From the NCBI RefSeq assembly GCF_900015215.1, contig NZ_LN555523.1, positions 1,740,381-1,804,380 on the forward strand: a stretch of 64,000 nucleotides of DNA. Direction: 5' to 3'. The notes under the pieces are model-generated. The model worked only from the letters and a program-made list of their open reading frames with translations. It was not told the origin of the DNA and did no database searches. How positions within the stretch are numbered: position 1 is the stretch's first letter; every line of letters starts with the position of its first letter. Both the position numbers and the translations under genes were made by a program. Shown in pieces: positions 46,186 to 56,998 of this stretch. The stretch comes from Romboutsia ilealis (GTDB lineage Bacteria; Bacillota; Clostridia; Peptostreptococcales; Peptostreptococcaceae).

Positions 46186-48132
46186 CTATTTTAATTTTCT
46201 TTCTACTTCTTTAGTTATATAAGCTTCTATTATATCGCCTTCTTTAACGTCATTGAAGTTTACAAAACTCATACCACATTCGTATCCTTGATTAACTTCT
46301 TTAACGTCATCTTTAAATCTTCTAAGAGCTGCTAATTGTCCTTCATGTATTATGAATCCATCTCTTACTATTCTTACTTTAGATCCTCTAAATACCTTAC
46401 CGCTAGTTACATAACATCCTGCTATAGTTCCAACACCAGATAACTTAAATGTTTCTCTAACTTCAGCTTTTCCTGTATCTTCATCAACATATTCTGGATC
46501 TAACATACCAGTCATAGCTGCTTGAACATCTTCTATAGCTTTGTATATTATAGTGTACGTTCTTACATCTACACCTTCTTTTTTAGCAAGTACTTCTGCA
46601 CTTGGAACTGGTCTTACATTAAATCCTATTATTATTGCGTTAGATGCAGTTGCAAGCATTATATCTGATTCAGTTACAGCGCCAACACCACCATGTATTA
46701 CTCTAACTGCAACTTCTTCATTAGATAATTTTTCAAGTGATTGCTTAACTGCTTGAACAGAACCTTGAACATCAGCCTTTATAACTATGTTAAGTTCTTT
46801 AACTTCAGCATCTCCCATTTGAGAGAAGAAATCATCAAGACTCATTCTTTGGTTAGATTTTAACATTTCTTCTCTAGCCATTTGTTGTCTCTTTTCAGCT
46901 ACTAATCTAGCAGCCTTATCACTTGGTACTGCAACAACTTGATCTCCACCTTGTGGAACTTCTGATAATCCTAGTATCTCTACCGCTGTAGAAGGTTCAG
47001 CAACTTTAACTCTCTTTCCTTTAGAGTTTATCATTGCTCTTACTTTACCACTAGCAACACCAGCAACTATTGGATCTCCAACTCTTAATGTCCCACCTTG
47101 AACAAGTACTGTTGCAACTGGTCCTCTACCTTTATCAAGTTGAGCTTCTATAACAGTACCAACCGCTCTTTTATTAGGATTAGCTTTTAATTCTTCCATT
47201 TCTGCAACTAAAAGTACCATTTCAAGTAAAGTATCTATACCTTCTCTTTTTAAAGCTGAAACTGGTACACATATAACATCTCCACCCCAGTCTTCAACTA
47301 ATAATCCTTGATCAGCTAATTCTTGCTTAACTCTATCTTGATTTGCTCCTGGCTTATCTATTTTATTTATAGCAACTATTAATGGTACGTTAGCAGCTTT
47401 AGCATGGTTTATAGCTTCTATTGTCTGAGGCATTATCCCATCATCTGCAGCAACAACTAATATTGCCATATCTGTAACTTGAGCCCCTCTAGCTCTCATA
47501 GATGTGAAAGCTTCGTGTCCTGGAGTATCTAAGAATACTACTTTTTCTCCATTTACCATAACTTCAGAAGCACCTATATGTTGAGTTATTCCTCCAGCTT
47601 CACTTGAAGTTACATTAGTTTTTCTTATAGCATCAAGTAAAGAAGTTTTACCATGGTCAACATGTCCCATTACAGTAACAACTGGTGGTCTTTTTACTAA
47701 GTCTTCTTCTTTATCTTCTTCTTTATCTATTAAAGCATCTATTGCTTCTAATTCTTCTTCATCATTAGTTGATCCTTCAACTAATTCAAATCCATATTCA
47801 CTAGCAACTAATGACCCAATTTCAAAGCTTATTTCTTGGTTTATTGTTGCCATTGTTCCCATTTTCATAAGCTTCATTATTATTTCAGATGCAGACTTAT
47901 CTAATTTAGTGGCTAATTCTTGAACTGTTAATTTTCCATCTATAGCTATAGTATTTCCATTAGTTGCAGCTATTTCATCTCTTAGTATTTCTAATACTAA
48001 TTCAACTTCATCTTCTTCTAGTTCAGAATCCTTATTTTCTGCATTTATTTCTAATTCTTTTAATTTAGCTAATACATCTTCATTAGACATTTTTAATTCG
48101 TTCGCAATTTGGTATACTCTTGTTTTTGACAC
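46186..48132 (-). CDS. infB: Translation initiation factor IF-2
   Basis: A GTPase that brings fMet-tRNA to the 30S complex. 648 residues, a short form with little N-terminal extension. Two IF2-N modules (about 1-50, 65-115), G domain ([26 protein letters not shown]), and C-terminal domains II to IV. It follows ylxQ by 14 nt. Confidence 0.97.
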   Translation of the reverse strand: MSKTRVYQIANELKMSNEDVLAKLKELEINAENKDSELEEDEVELVLEILRDEIAATNGNTIAIDGKLTVQELATKLDKSASEIIMKLMKMGTMATINQEISFEIGSLVASEYGFELVEGSTNDEEELEAIDALIDKEEDKEEDLVKRPPVVTVMGHVDHGKTSLLDAIRKTNVTSSEAGGITQHIGASEVMVNGEKVVFLDTPGHEAFTSMRARGAQVTDMAILVVAADDGIMPQTIEAINHAKAANVPLIVAINKIDKPGANQDRVKQELADQGLLVEDWGGDVICVPVSALKREGIDTLLEMVLLVAEMEELKANPNKRAVGTVIEAQLDKGRGPVATVLVQGGTLRVGDPIVAGVASGKVRAMINSKGKRVKVAEPSTAVEILGLSEVPQGGDQVVAVPSDKAARLVAEKRQQMAREEMLKSNQRMSLDDFFSQMGDAEVKELNIVIKADVQGSVQAVKQSLEKLSNEEVAVRVIHGGVGAVTESDIMLATASNAIIIGFNVRPVPSAEVLAKKEGVDVRTYTIIYKAIEDVQAAMTGMLDPEYVDEDTGKAEVRETFKLSGVGTIAGCYVTSGKVFRGSKVRIVRDGFIIHEGQLAALRRFKDDVKEVNQGYECGMSFVNFNDVKEGDIIEAYITKEVERKLK

Positions 48133-48146
48133 AAGATCACCCCCTA

Positions 48147-48467
48147 TTATATTTTTGATGTTTCCATTAATTCCAATATTTTATTGGCAAAATTTATGTC
48201 TTTAACTCCTAAAGCTGCTCTTGGAGCTTTTCCTATTGCACATCCTAGTTGCAATTTACTCGAGAAATATACATATGGCACATTTCTATAACTTGATTTA
48301 TCTTTAAATAATTTTTTAGTATTATCTGATGCATCCTCTGCAACTATAACTAGATTAATATTACCTCTTTTTAGTTCAAGTAGCGTTGAATCATCTCCTG
48401 ACACTATTTTCCCTGCACGAGTTGCAAGGCCTAAAAATGAGTATATTTTATCTTCATTAGTCTTCAT
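48147..48467 (-). CDS. ylxQ: L7Ae-family RNA-binding protein YlxQ
   Basis: 106 residues, ribosomal L7Ae/L30e/S12e fold; probable kink-turn binder. [21 protein letters not shown] and [16 protein letters not shown] are typical. Start is ATG 48467 with GAGGAG upstream, inside the ylxR 3' end (11-nt overlap). Confidence 0.9.
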   Translation of the reverse strand: MKTNEDKIYSFLGLATRAGKIVSGDDSTLLELKRGNINLVIVAEDASDNTKKLFKDKSSYRNVPYVYFSSKLQLGCAIGKAPRAALGVKDINFANKILELMETSKI

Positions 48468-48732
48468 ATTTTTGTAGCTCCTCAAGTAGATTTTCATATA
48501 CCTCGTTAGGTACTTCTATTTTAAATGCTCTATTTAAGGCCTTGGACTTTATTGCCTTTTTTAAACATTCAGCATCTTTACATATATATGCACCTCTACC
48601 GTTTGCTTTTCCTATTGGGTCTAAAAATATTTGACCTTCTTTATTTTTAACTATTCTTATTAACCCTTTTTTAGAATCTCTTTCTTGACAAGCTATACAC
48701 TTTCTTTGAGGCACCTTTTTAGTTTTTTGCAA
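48457..48732 (-). CDS. ylxR: YlxR-family RNA-binding protein (RNase P modulator in related species)
   Basis: 91 residues, DUF448. RKCIACQERDSKKGLIRIVK and GRGAYICKDAECLKKAI carry the paired Cys and the GRGAY signature. Starts at TTG 48730-48732, eight bases after AAGGAGG. RnpM is the more recent name for Bacillus YlxR. Overlaps ylxQ. Confidence 0.93.
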   Translation of the reverse strand: MQKTKKVPQRKCIACQERDSKKGLIRIVKNKEGQIFLDPIGKANGRGAYICKDAECLKKAIKSKALNRAFKIEVPNEVYENLLEELQKYED

Positions 48733-48745
48733 AGGTCATCCCTCC

Positions 48746-49798
48746 TTACTCTTGGTCTTGTTTTGCTTGTGATTCGCTTTTTATATCTATCTTCCAGTTA
48801 GTAAGTTTAGCCGCAAGTCTTGCATTTTGTCCTTCTTTACCTATAGCAAGTGATAATTGATAATCAGGAACTACTACTAAAGCAGACTTTTCTTCTTCAT
48901 TAACTTCTACCTTTTCAACCTTTGATGGGCTAAGCGATGCAGATATATATTCAGCTGGGTTATCACTATACTTGATTATGTCTATTTTTTCATCTCCAAG
49001 TTCATCAACTATATTTTTAACTCTTGAACCTTTAGGACCAACACAAGCTCCTATTGGATCTATCTTTTCATCTATTGATTTAACTGCCATCTTAGTTCTT
49101 GAACCAGCTTCTCTTGACACAGATTTTATTTGAACTATACCTTCAAATATTTCAGGTACTTCAAATTCAAATAATCTCTTAACTAATCCTGGATGACTTC
49201 TTGATACTACTATTTGAGGCCCTTTATTAGTTTTCTTTACTTCTAATATATATACCTTTATTTTTTGTCCAGCTTGATAATGCTCTCCTGGTATTTGCTC
49301 TGCTTGAGTCATTATAGCTTCTATTCTACCTAAGTTTACATATACTATATTTTTATTTACTCTAGCTACTTCTCCTGTAACTATTTCATTTTCTTTATCC
49401 ATAAACTCATTATATACTATTTCTCTTTCAGCTTCTCTTATTCTTTGAACAACAACTTGCTTTGCAGTTTGAGCTGCTATTCTTCCGAAATCTTTAGGAG
49501 TTACTTCATTTTCTATTATATCTCCTAACTCATAATTTGGACTTATTTCTCTTGCATCATTTAGTTCAATTTCAAGGAAAGTATCATATAAGTCAGATTC
49601 ATCAACTACTACTCTTTGAGAGAATACTCTAACATCTCCTCTTTCTCTGTCAATTTCAACTCTAACATTTTGTGCTGAACCAAAGTTTTTCTTGTATGCT
49701 GTTAAAAGAGCTTGTTCTATAGTGTCTATAAGTATCTCTTTATCTATACCTCTGTCTTTTTCTAATTCATCTAATGCTTCCATAAATTCATGATTCAT
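48746..49798 (-). CDS. nusA: Transcription factor NusA
   Basis: Binds RNA polymerase and RNA to control pausing, termination and antitermination. 350 residues: N-terminal polymerase-binding domain (1-130), S1 (about 135-200), and two KH domains (DPIGACVGPKGSRVKNI; SLAIGKEGQNARLAAKLT). No C-terminal acidic repeats, as usual for Firmicutes. Confidence 0.97.
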   Translation of the reverse strand: MNHEFMEALDELEKDRGIDKEILIDTIEQALLTAYKKNFGSAQNVRVEIDRERGDVRVFSQRVVVDESDLYDTFLEIELNDAREISPNYELGDIIENEVTPKDFGRIAAQTAKQVVVQRIREAEREIVYNEFMDKENEIVTGEVARVNKNIVYVNLGRIEAIMTQAEQIPGEHYQAGQKIKVYILEVKKTNKGPQIVVSRSHPGLVKRLFEFEVPEIFEGIVQIKSVSREAGSRTKMAVKSIDEKIDPIGACVGPKGSRVKNIVDELGDEKIDIIKYSDNPAEYISASLSPSKVEKVEVNEEEKSALVVVPDYQLSLAIGKEGQNARLAAKLTNWKIDIKSESQAKQDQE

Positions 49799-49826
49799 TG
49801 CTATTTTCCTCCATAATTATCTTTGA

Positions 49827-50288
49827 CTAAAACTTTATTGCAAGTCTTATAAGTGCAACTTCTTTTCTTGTAAAATTGACTTCTTCGCCATCTATTATAA
49901 CTTTTATATTATTATCTTCAGTTAATCCAACTAGTTCTCCTTCAAATTGTTTAGAACCATTTATTGGCTTATATAGTTTTATTTCAACATCTCTACCTTT
50001 ATATCTTTCAAAATCTTTGTCTTTTTTTAATGGTCTATCAAGCCCTGGTGAAGATACTTCTAAGAAATAATTATCCTTTATAGGATCTTTTACATCTAGT
50101 ATTTCACTTAGTTCTCTACTAACTGATTCACAGTCACTTAAAGATATACCACCTTCTTTATCTAGGTAAACTCTTAAGTAATATTCTCCAGCTTCTTTAA
50201 CATATTCTATGTCTACGATTTCAAAGTTTTTAGCATCAACTATAGGTTGAACTATTTCTTCTATTGTAGCTTCTATACTTTTTCTCAT
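49827..50288 (-). CDS. rimP: Ribosome maturation factor RimP
   Basis: Required for 30S maturation. 153 residues: FEIVDIEYVKEAGEYYLRVYLDK, DCESVSRELSEILD, and FLEVSSPGLDRPLKK signature. Start is ATG 50288 with GGAGG nine bases ahead; the longer frame begins in the leader hairpin and is rejected. First gene of the rimP-rpsO operon. Confidence 0.95.
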   Translation of the reverse strand: MRKSIEATIEEIVQPIVDAKNFEIVDIEYVKEAGEYYLRVYLDKEGGISLSDCESVSRELSEILDVKDPIKDNYFLEVSSPGLDRPLKKDKDFERYKGRDVEIKLYKPINGSKQFEGELVGLTEDNNIKVIIDGEEVNFTRKEVALIRLAIKF

Positions 50289-50328
50289 TTGTGTTTCCCT
50301 CCTATTCAGTTGTAAATTTTTAAAACAA

Positions 50329-50355
50329 AAGAGTGAGCACTCCTGTCCCACTCTT
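50329..50355 (-). promoter_or_regulatory. Terminator-like hairpin (possible attenuator) in the rimP-nusA leader
   Basis: AAGAGTGGG/CTCACTCTT, nine base pairs with one G-U wobble, 9-nt loop, then TTTTGTTTT. It sits between the predicted promoter and the rimP ATG, so it would act in the leader rather than end cse60. Confidence 0.6.
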
Positions 50356-50386
50356 AGTTTTTGCAATATATACTATTTTATATACT

Positions 50387-50415
50387 ATAATACCATATAT
50401 TAGTTTTTGTTGCAA
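50387..50415 (-). promoter_or_regulatory. Probable sigma-A promoter of the rimP operon
   Basis: TTGCAA (50410-50415), 17-nt spacer, TATTAT (50387-50392). It lies downstream of the Cse60-like gene and gives a leader of about 90 nt. Confidence 0.55.
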
Positions 50416-50454
50416 ATTTTAATTAACTCTAAATTAATCGTTTATTATTTATAT

Positions 50455-50616
50455 CTAAATTTCTTTTTCTTTATAAATAATCATTACCCAATGTGCCATT
50501 GCATATACTATCCATTTTATATCTACTACATCTATGTTATCTTTATTTTCTTGTAAAAAATTATTAATCTTATCTTCTATACCTTCGTGGTAGTCAGTTA
50601 TCATTTTAACTTTCAT
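50455..50616 (-). CDS. Cse60-like small sporulation protein
   Basis: 53 residues, a short frame found by eye. Start MKVKMITDYHEGIEDKINNF and end WVMIIYKEKEI, with an intervening DVVDIKW strand. This pattern (KV-x-hh-D, ELE-type helix, DIKW, hhIYxE) matches Cse60/YusE-type proteins under sporulation control. GGAGG lies seven bases before its ATG. It lies between the lipoprotein gene and the rimP promoter. Confidence 0.7.
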   Translation of the reverse strand: MKVKMITDYHEGIEDKINNFLQENKDNIDVVDIKWIVYAMAHWVMIIYKEKEI

Positions 50617-50713
50617 TTTGTAGCCTCCAATTGTATTAGAGTAACTTCTTACTTCAGTATATGAATTAAATATTAAAAATTTTACAAAAATATCAAATTA
50701 AAAATTGTAACTT

Positions 50714-52267
50714 TTAGTCTAGCATTATTGATTCAAATAGTAAATCTCCACTATTTGTTTTATTCAATATTATGTTGAATTTTTTTATATTTTTTAAATC
50801 TATATCTTTATATAAAACCATCGGTATTCTTATATTTGACATTGGTGTAGTTTTATTCCAAAATATAACTTCTTTTTCATTTTCAAAATCTAAATTTTCC
50901 AATTTACATTTTGGATAACTGATTAAATTACTTTCTTTTGAAATTTCTACGGCCTTCGATTTTCCCTTATTATCTGTCAATTCTATACATATACCTTGAG
51001 ATCTTCCTTTTACATTTGATTCATTATCTGGATATAGCATAGTATTTATAGTTATATTATTAAATTTACTAAAATCATTTATATCAGGTTTAAAAGATAA
51101 CTTTCCACCTTTATATTCCCACTTTATATTTAATAGCTCCACTGTCTTATGGCTAATTTCCGGTAAATTTATTTTTGGTAATTCAGTTTTAACTATACTA
51201 AAATTTATATTCTTACCTTTAAATTCATCTATTTTTCTTATATCCTTTAAATCTTTATTTTTAGATGTTTGTAAATAATTAATCACATCTAAATTATCTA
51301 TTTTTGTTACTGTAGGAACTTTAGTATCATAAATAGTATTATCATACTTATTTCTAAAACAAGCTTTTAAATACGTTATAGTAAACTTTTTTAAAAATTT
51401 TTCTTGTTCTACTCTACTAATTTGATTGGTCAAATCTATATCTAAAGTTTGAGCATCATTTGATTTAATACTAGAATTAAAATAATTATGATTAGCATTT
51501 TTTAATAAAGTTAAAGATAGTATATTTTGATTTTTGCATTTTTTTAATATATTATAAATACTAAATCCATCTAATCCAATTACCTCTTCATCTAATTCTG
51601 ATACCAATATAGATATATTTTTTACATTATCTATATTAAAGTCATTATATTTATTATTAGTTGGATTAATTAATAATAAAGTTAATATATTTACACCTTT
51701 TTCACTTTGATCTTTAGTCAACTTAAATATTGCCTCTTTACTTACAGCGCTACTAATTACGGCTATATGTTTAAAATCTATTTTATTTTCTAAATCTATA
51801 TTATATATATTGTGCCCCTCATTAGCTTCTTTAAGCATTTTTATATGTTCATCAAATATTTTAGGAATATTTTCATATTCTTTATCTACTGTATGCCCTA
51901 AATAATATGCTGAATCAGTATCTATGGATATCCCTAAGTATCCATTTTTAGCAATATATTCTGTAAGATATTTAAATCCCTTATCTTGTCTTTTCGTATC
52001 TTTATAATAACCTGGCACTATAATAGCTACCTTTAACTTTTTCTGTTTTGATTGTTTTGGTATTGATATTACTCCTTTTAATGTATAATCAATATCATCA
52101 ATATTTCTTTCTCCAATATTAAAATCAATAGTTTCAACTTCATAATTTTCAGAGCTTTTTTGCTTTATCTCAGTTGGTTCTAATGTCTCTATTGAATTTT
52201 CTTTTATGCTACATGCTGATACTAAAATAGTAATAAATATTATCGAGGTAATGATAAATTTTCTCAT
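50714..52267 (-). CDS. Lipoprotein with alpha/beta-hydrolase-like domain
   Basis: 517 residues. Signal peptide with lipobox LVSAC, then a domain of about 280 residues laid out like a dienelactone-hydrolase/acetyl-xylan-esterase fold: KVAIIVPGYY (oxyanion strand), GYLGISIDTDSAYYLG, LVSELDEEVIG (acid), and KNANHNYFNS (His). The nucleophile elbow reads VISSAVSKEA instead of G-x-S-x-G, so catalysis is uncertain. The last 150 residues look like a beta-sandwich (carbohydrate-binding-like). No named family. Confidence 0.55.
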   Translation of the reverse strand: MRKFIITSIIFITILVSACSIKENSIETLEPTEIKQKSSENYEVETIDFNIGERNIDDIDYTLKGVISIPKQSKQKKLKVAIIVPGYYKDTKRQDKGFKYLTEYIAKNGYLGISIDTDSAYYLGHTVDKEYENIPKIFDEHIKMLKEANEGHNIYNIDLENKIDFKHIAVISSAVSKEAIFKLTKDQSEKGVNILTLLLINPTNNKYNDFNIDNVKNISILVSELDEEVIGLDGFSIYNILKKCKNQNILSLTLLKNANHNYFNSSIKSNDAQTLDIDLTNQISRVEQEKFLKKFTITYLKACFRNKYDNTIYDTKVPTVTKIDNLDVINYLQTSKNKDLKDIRKIDEFKGKNINFSIVKTELPKINLPEISHKTVELLNIKWEYKGGKLSFKPDINDFSKFNNITINTMLYPDNESNVKGRSQGICIELTDNKGKSKAVEISKESNLISYPKCKLENLDFENEKEVIFWNKTTPMSNIRIPMVLYKDIDLKNIKKFNIILNKTNSGDLLFESIMLD

Positions 52268-52394
52268 ATTCCCTCCTACATAAGATGTCTTTAATATATT
52301 GATTATTTAAATGATTGCCTTTATTAAACTTTATAAATAGTATTTACAGTGTTATAAAAAAAATTCTTAATAGTAAATTAATACATATTTCATA

Positions 52395-52428
52395 AAAAAA
52401 TACCTAGTCTTTAAACTAGGTATTTTTT
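52395..52428 (-). terminator. Terminator of polC
   Basis: AAAAAATACCTAGT/ACTAGGTATTTTTT, perfect 14-bp stem, 6-nt loop. Confidence 0.9.
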
Positions 52429-52436
52429 ATCTTTTA

Positions 52437-55400
52437 TTAAAATAATGATAATTGATTCTCATCACTCATATTATTAAGTGAACCATGATTGGTAAGTGTT
52501 TCTATAACCGTTTTTGAAATTTTAGTTCTCTTTCTAAGTTCTTCTTTGGATATAAATTCTCCATTTTCTCTTTCCTTTTGAATATTTATGGCAGCATTTT
52601 CTCCAACCCCCTGAAGAGCTATCATTGGAGGAAGCAACAATTTTTCTCCTGCTACCTTAAATTTACTTGCATCTGACTCATATATATCAACAGGAAGTAT
52701 TTTTATGCCCCTTGCATACATTTCAAGTGCAACCTCAAGCACAGTTAGCATATTCTTTTCTTTCGCTGTTGCATCATTTCCTAAATTTTCTATTTCTTGT
52801 ATTCTATCCTTAATAGCTTCAAGACCTTTAACTATTAAATCTGCATCAAAATCTTCTGCTTTTGTAGTAAAGTATGTTGCATAGAAAGCTTCTGGATAAT
52901 GTACCTTACAATATGCTAGTCTAAATGACATCATGACATAAGCTACTGCATGAGCTTTAGGGAACATATACTTTATCTTTTGACATGAACCTATATACCA
53001 CTCAGGAACATCATTTTCGTTCATTTCTTCTATATGTTCAGGTTTTAATCCTTTCCCTTTTCTAACATTTTCCATTATTGTAAAGGCATTTTTAGGTTTT
53101 AATCCTTTAAATATAAGGTAGTTCATTATATCATCACGAGTAGATATAACTTCATCTATACTAACTACATCATCTCTAACTAAATCTTGTGCGTTATTTA
53201 ACCAAACGTCAGTACCATGAGAAAGTCCAGATATACGAACTAGTGCATCAAAAGTTGTTGGCTTTGTATCAAGTAACATTTGTCTAACAAACTTTGTACC
53301 AAACTCAGGTATTGCAAGAGATCCTATAGGACAGTTTATTTCTTCAGGTGTTACTCCTAGAGCCTTAGTTGATGTAAATAAAGACATTGTTTCTGGGTCA
53401 TCTAGCGGAATCTCTGTTGCTACTATTCCAGTTATATCTTCTAGCATTCTTATCATTGTCGGTGCATCGTGACCAAGTATATCTAGTTTTAATATACGAC
53501 CACTTATAGAATGATAATCAAAGTGTGTTGTTATAACTCCGCAACTTGTATCATTTGCAGGATATTGTATTGGTGTAAAATCATAAACATCTTTATAATG
53601 AGGAATAACCATAACCCCCCCTGGATGCTGACCTGAAGTTCTTTTAACTCCTGTACATCCATTTGATAATCTTAAAACTTCAGCATTTGGAACGTGTATA
53701 TTATTTTCTTCTACATACTTTTTTGCATATCCAAATGCAGTTTTTTCAGCTACTGTACCTATTGTACCTGCTCTATAAACATAACCTTCTCCAAATAATT
53801 CTTCTGTATATTTGTGTATTACAGGCTGATAATCTCCAGAGAAGTTAAGATCTATATCTGGCTCTTTATCACCTTCAAAACCAAGAAAAGTCTCAAATGG
53901 TATATCATGACCTTCTTTTCTAAGTGGTTTTCCACATTTAGGGCAATCTTTATTAGGTAAGTCTACCCCTGAACCATATTCTCCTATTTCAAAGAAATAT
54001 GAATACTTACATTTTGGATCATCACATATATAATGAGCTGGTAGTGGATTAACTTCTGTTATATCACTCATTGTAGCTGCAAATGATGAACCTACAGATC
54101 CTCTTGATCCAACTAAATATCCATCACTTAAAGATTTTGTAACTAGTTTCTGGGCTATAATATACATAACCGCATATCCATTACCTATAATAGAATTTAA
54201 CTCTCTATCAAGCCTTGCCTTAACAACTTCTGGAACTGGATCTCCATAAATCCTTTTTGCTTTTGCATAACACATTTCTCTAAGCTCAACATCAGATCCT
54301 TCTATTATTGGAGGATAAGTGTCATCTGGTATCGGTTTTATAACTTCAACCATATCAGCAATTTTATTTGTATTAGTTATAACAACTTCATATGCTAATT
54401 CTTCACCTAAATACTTAAATTCTTCTAACATTTCATCTGTTGTTCTAAAATGAAGGTAAGTTTCTTCTTTATCAATTGCAAACCCTTGAGAATATTTTAG
54501 TACTTTTCTTAAAACCGCTTCATGCTTTTCTAAAAAATGAACATCCCCCGTTGCTACTGGTATTTTCCCAAATTTAAGCGCTGTTTCAATAAGTTTTCTA
54601 TTTAACTCTCTTAATTCTTCTTCATCTTGAACTTCACCTTTATCAATCATAAATCTATTATTATCAATAGGCATTACTTCTATATAATCATATAAATCTA
54701 TAATTTTAGCCATTTCTTCATCACTAACATTTTTCTTAACAGCCTTAAATACTTGTCCTGCTTCACAAGCTGAACCAATTATAATACCTTCCTTATGAGC
54801 CTCTAGCACACTTTTTAATATTCTAGGTGCCCTATAAAAATGATTAACATGAGCATCTGATACTATTTTGTATAAGTTTTTAAGCCCAGTATAATTTTTA
54901 GCTATTAAAGTTATATGGCTAGTTCCTAGTTTTGTGTAATCAACCTTACCTAAAACTTCATTTACTTGTTGTAATGTTTTAGCTCCTTTTTTATCTAACA
55001 TTTCTAAGAATTTTATAAATATAAGTGCTGTAGCCTGTGCATCATCAACAGCTCTATGGTGATTTAAAAGAGGTACACCTAATGCTTTTGCTACTACATT
55101 TAATCTATGTCTTTTTAATTCTGGAAGTAACACTCTAGCTAGCATTAGTGTATCTATACTTTTATTTTTAAATTCTATGTTTTGTTGTCTACACTTTTCA
55201 GATATAAAGCTCATATCAAATTCTGCATTGTGAGCAACTAATACACTATCTCCAATAAACTCTATAAACTTAGGTAAAACCTTATCTATAGTCGGTTTAT
55301 CTTTAACCATATCATTAGTTATACCAGTTAACTCTTGTATTTTGTATGATATATCCTTTTGTGGATTTATTAATTCACTAAATCTATCTACAATTTTAAA

Positions 55401-56735
55401 ATTTTCAATTTTTACTGCACCTATTTCAGTTATTCTATCATTTGTATTAGAAAAACCAGTTGTCTCTATATCAAATACTACAAATGTTTGAGAAAGTTCT
55501 TTATCATTAGCATCCTGTACTATATCTTCTGAGTCTTCAACTAAATACCCTTCTACACCATAAAGTATCTTTATATCATTACCTTTAGCTGCTCCCATTG
55601 CCTCTGGAAATGCTTGAACAACTCCATGATCAGTTATTGCAACTGCCTTATGTCCCCATTTGACAGCTTGTTGTATTAATTTTTTCGTTGAAGTTACAGC
55701 ATCCATAGATGACATTTGAGTATGTGCATGAAGTTCTACTCTTTTTACTTCACTTTTATCTATCCTCTCTGGCTTTTCTTCCATTCTTATACCACTTATA
55801 GTCATTGTAAGTTCTCTTTGATAGATATCATACATTATATCTCCCTTTATTTTTACATAAGCTCCTTTAGATATCTTACCTAGTATACTATCTTTATTAG
55901 TATCATTTAAAAATAATTTACAACTTATAGAACTTGTAAAGTCTGTTATAGATGCTATTAAGAGTATCTTACCATTTCTAAGTTCCTTAGTGTCTATATT
56001 AAATATTTCACCTACTATACTTACAGTTCCCGAATTATTATTTAAATCACATATTTTTTCAACCATAGCATTTACATTTTCACCATAGATTAACTTTTCA
56101 TCATATTCTGGTTTTATAACATAAGCAGCTTCTTCATCATCTGATTTTTCTTCCTTAGCATTTATTTCTAATTCCCTAATTTTTTCTTCTACCACTCTTT
56201 CACTTTTTCTAATTATACGTTTAACATCAACTTCTTCATCTATTGCTTTTTCTATGGTTATATTAAGGTCTATTCCAAGTTCCTCATTTAACCTAGACTT
56301 AAGCACATAAACTATATTTAACTTCATTAATCTATCATAAAAAAGTCCTTTTGGAAGCTTTATCTTTAAATTATCCTCTATACATAAATACTCTATTTGT
56401 TTATACCATCCTGCAATAGATGGACATAAAGCCTTAAATATATAAACAATATTCATCCAATACATTTTTATTATGTCTTTATTTTCTTTTCTATCAAAAC
56501 CAGTATATGAAATCTTGATTTTTATATCTTTAAAATATGAAAGCTTTAATTTTAGCTCTTCTTTTAAACTATCTAAAATATCATATGATATTATAGATTT
56601 TGAAGTTAAATGAAAGTATACTATTTTATCTTCTCTAAAATAAACTACTTTAGATACATATACATCTTTTAATTGTTTATTTAATATATTATTATTTATT
56701 TCTAGTCTATCTAAATAATCCTTTACACTCTCCAA
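52437..56735 (-). CDS. polC: DNA polymerase III alpha subunit, PolC type
   Basis: The main replicative polymerase of Firmicutes with built-in proofreading. 1432 residues. Order: N-terminal domains; OB fold (about 235-320); PHP domain starting at ELHAHTQMSSMDA (about 335) and split by the exonuclease (VVFDIETTGFSNTNDRITEIG, about 418-580); zinc-knuckle CDDPKCKYSYF...CPKCGKPL; polymerase core with PDIDLNFSGDYQ; and C-terminal helix-hairpin-helix. TTG start 56733-56735 after AAAGGAAG. Monocistronic. Confidence 0.97.
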   Translation of the reverse strand: MESVKDYLDRLEINNNILNKQLKDVYVSKVVYFREDKIVYFHLTSKSIISYDILDSLKEELKLKLSYFKDIKIKISYTGFDRKENKDIIKMYWMNIVYIFKALCPSIAGWYKQIEYLCIEDNLKIKLPKGLFYDRLMKLNIVYVLKSRLNEELGIDLNITIEKAIDEEVDVKRIIRKSERVVEEKIRELEINAKEEKSDDEEAAYVIKPEYDEKLIYGENVNAMVEKICDLNNNSGTVSIVGEIFNIDTKELRNGKILLIASITDFTSSISCKLFLNDTNKDSILGKISKGAYVKIKGDIMYDIYQRELTMTISGIRMEEKPERIDKSEVKRVELHAHTQMSSMDAVTSTKKLIQQAVKWGHKAVAITDHGVVQAFPEAMGAAKGNDIKILYGVEGYLVEDSEDIVQDANDKELSQTFVVFDIETTGFSNTNDRITEIGAVKIENFKIVDRFSELINPQKDISYKIQELTGITNDMVKDKPTIDKVLPKFIEFIGDSVLVAHNAEFDMSFISEKCRQQNIEFKNKSIDTLMLARVLLPELKRHRLNVVAKALGVPLLNHHRAVDDAQATALIFIKFLEMLDKKGAKTLQQVNEVLGKVDYTKLGTSHITLIAKNYTGLKNLYKIVSDAHVNHFYRAPRILKSVLEAHKEGIIIGSACEAGQVFKAVKKNVSDEEMAKIIDLYDYIEVMPIDNNRFMIDKGEVQDEEELRELNRKLIETALKFGKIPVATGDVHFLEKHEAVLRKVLKYSQGFAIDKEETYLHFRTTDEMLEEFKYLGEELAYEVVITNTNKIADMVEVIKPIPDDTYPPIIEGSDVELREMCYAKAKRIYGDPVPEVVKARLDRELNSIIGNGYAVMYIIAQKLVTKSLSDGYLVGSRGSVGSSFAATMSDITEVNPLPAHYICDDPKCKYSYFFEIGEYGSGVDLPNKDCPKCGKPLRKEGHDIPFETFLGFEGDKEPDIDLNFSGDYQPVIHKYTEELFGEGYVYRAGTIGTVAEKTAFGYAKKYVEENNIHVPNAEVLRLSNGCTGVKRTSGQHPGGVMVIPHYKDVYDFTPIQYPANDTSCGVITTHFDYHSISGRILKLDILGHDAPTMIRMLEDITGIVATEIPLDDPETMSLFTSTKALGVTPEEINCPIGSLAIPEFGTKFVRQMLLDTKPTTFDALVRISGLSHGTDVWLNNAQDLVRDDVVSIDEVISTRDDIMNYLIFKGLKPKNAFTIMENVRKGKGLKPEHIEEMNENDVPEWYIGSCQKIKYMFPKAHAVAYVMMSFRLAYCKVHYPEAFYATYFTTKAEDFDADLIVKGLEAIKDRIQEIENLGNDATAKEKNMLTVLEVALEMYARGIKILPVDIYESDASKFKVAGEKLLLPPMIALQGVGENAAINIQKERENGEFISKEELRKRTKISKTVIETLTNHGSLNNMSDENQLSLF

Positions 56736-56769
56736 AATATCACTTCCTTTTACTATTCTTAAAGTAAAT

Positions 56770-56775
56770 ATTATA
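56770..56775 (-). promoter_or_regulatory. Candidate extended -10 of polC
   Basis: TGATATAAT on the minus strand (TATAAT at 56770-56775, extended TG one base before). The -35 region is poor. It lies 35 nt upstream of the TTG start. Confidence 0.4.
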
Positions 56776-56998
56776 TCACAGGTTAATTACTGTTATTAAT
56801 TTTTTTATTTATTATGAAATTATAAAATATGTATTGTATGGATAATTATAACTTCATAATCATCATTTAATTACTTTATACATCTTTGTCAGTATATAAA
56901 ATGTAATATTAATAACTTGATTTTTTTAATTGGATTAGCTACAAATGATAGGCATTTTAATATTATGTATAAAGACAAAAATGTGAGGCGGTGTTAAT

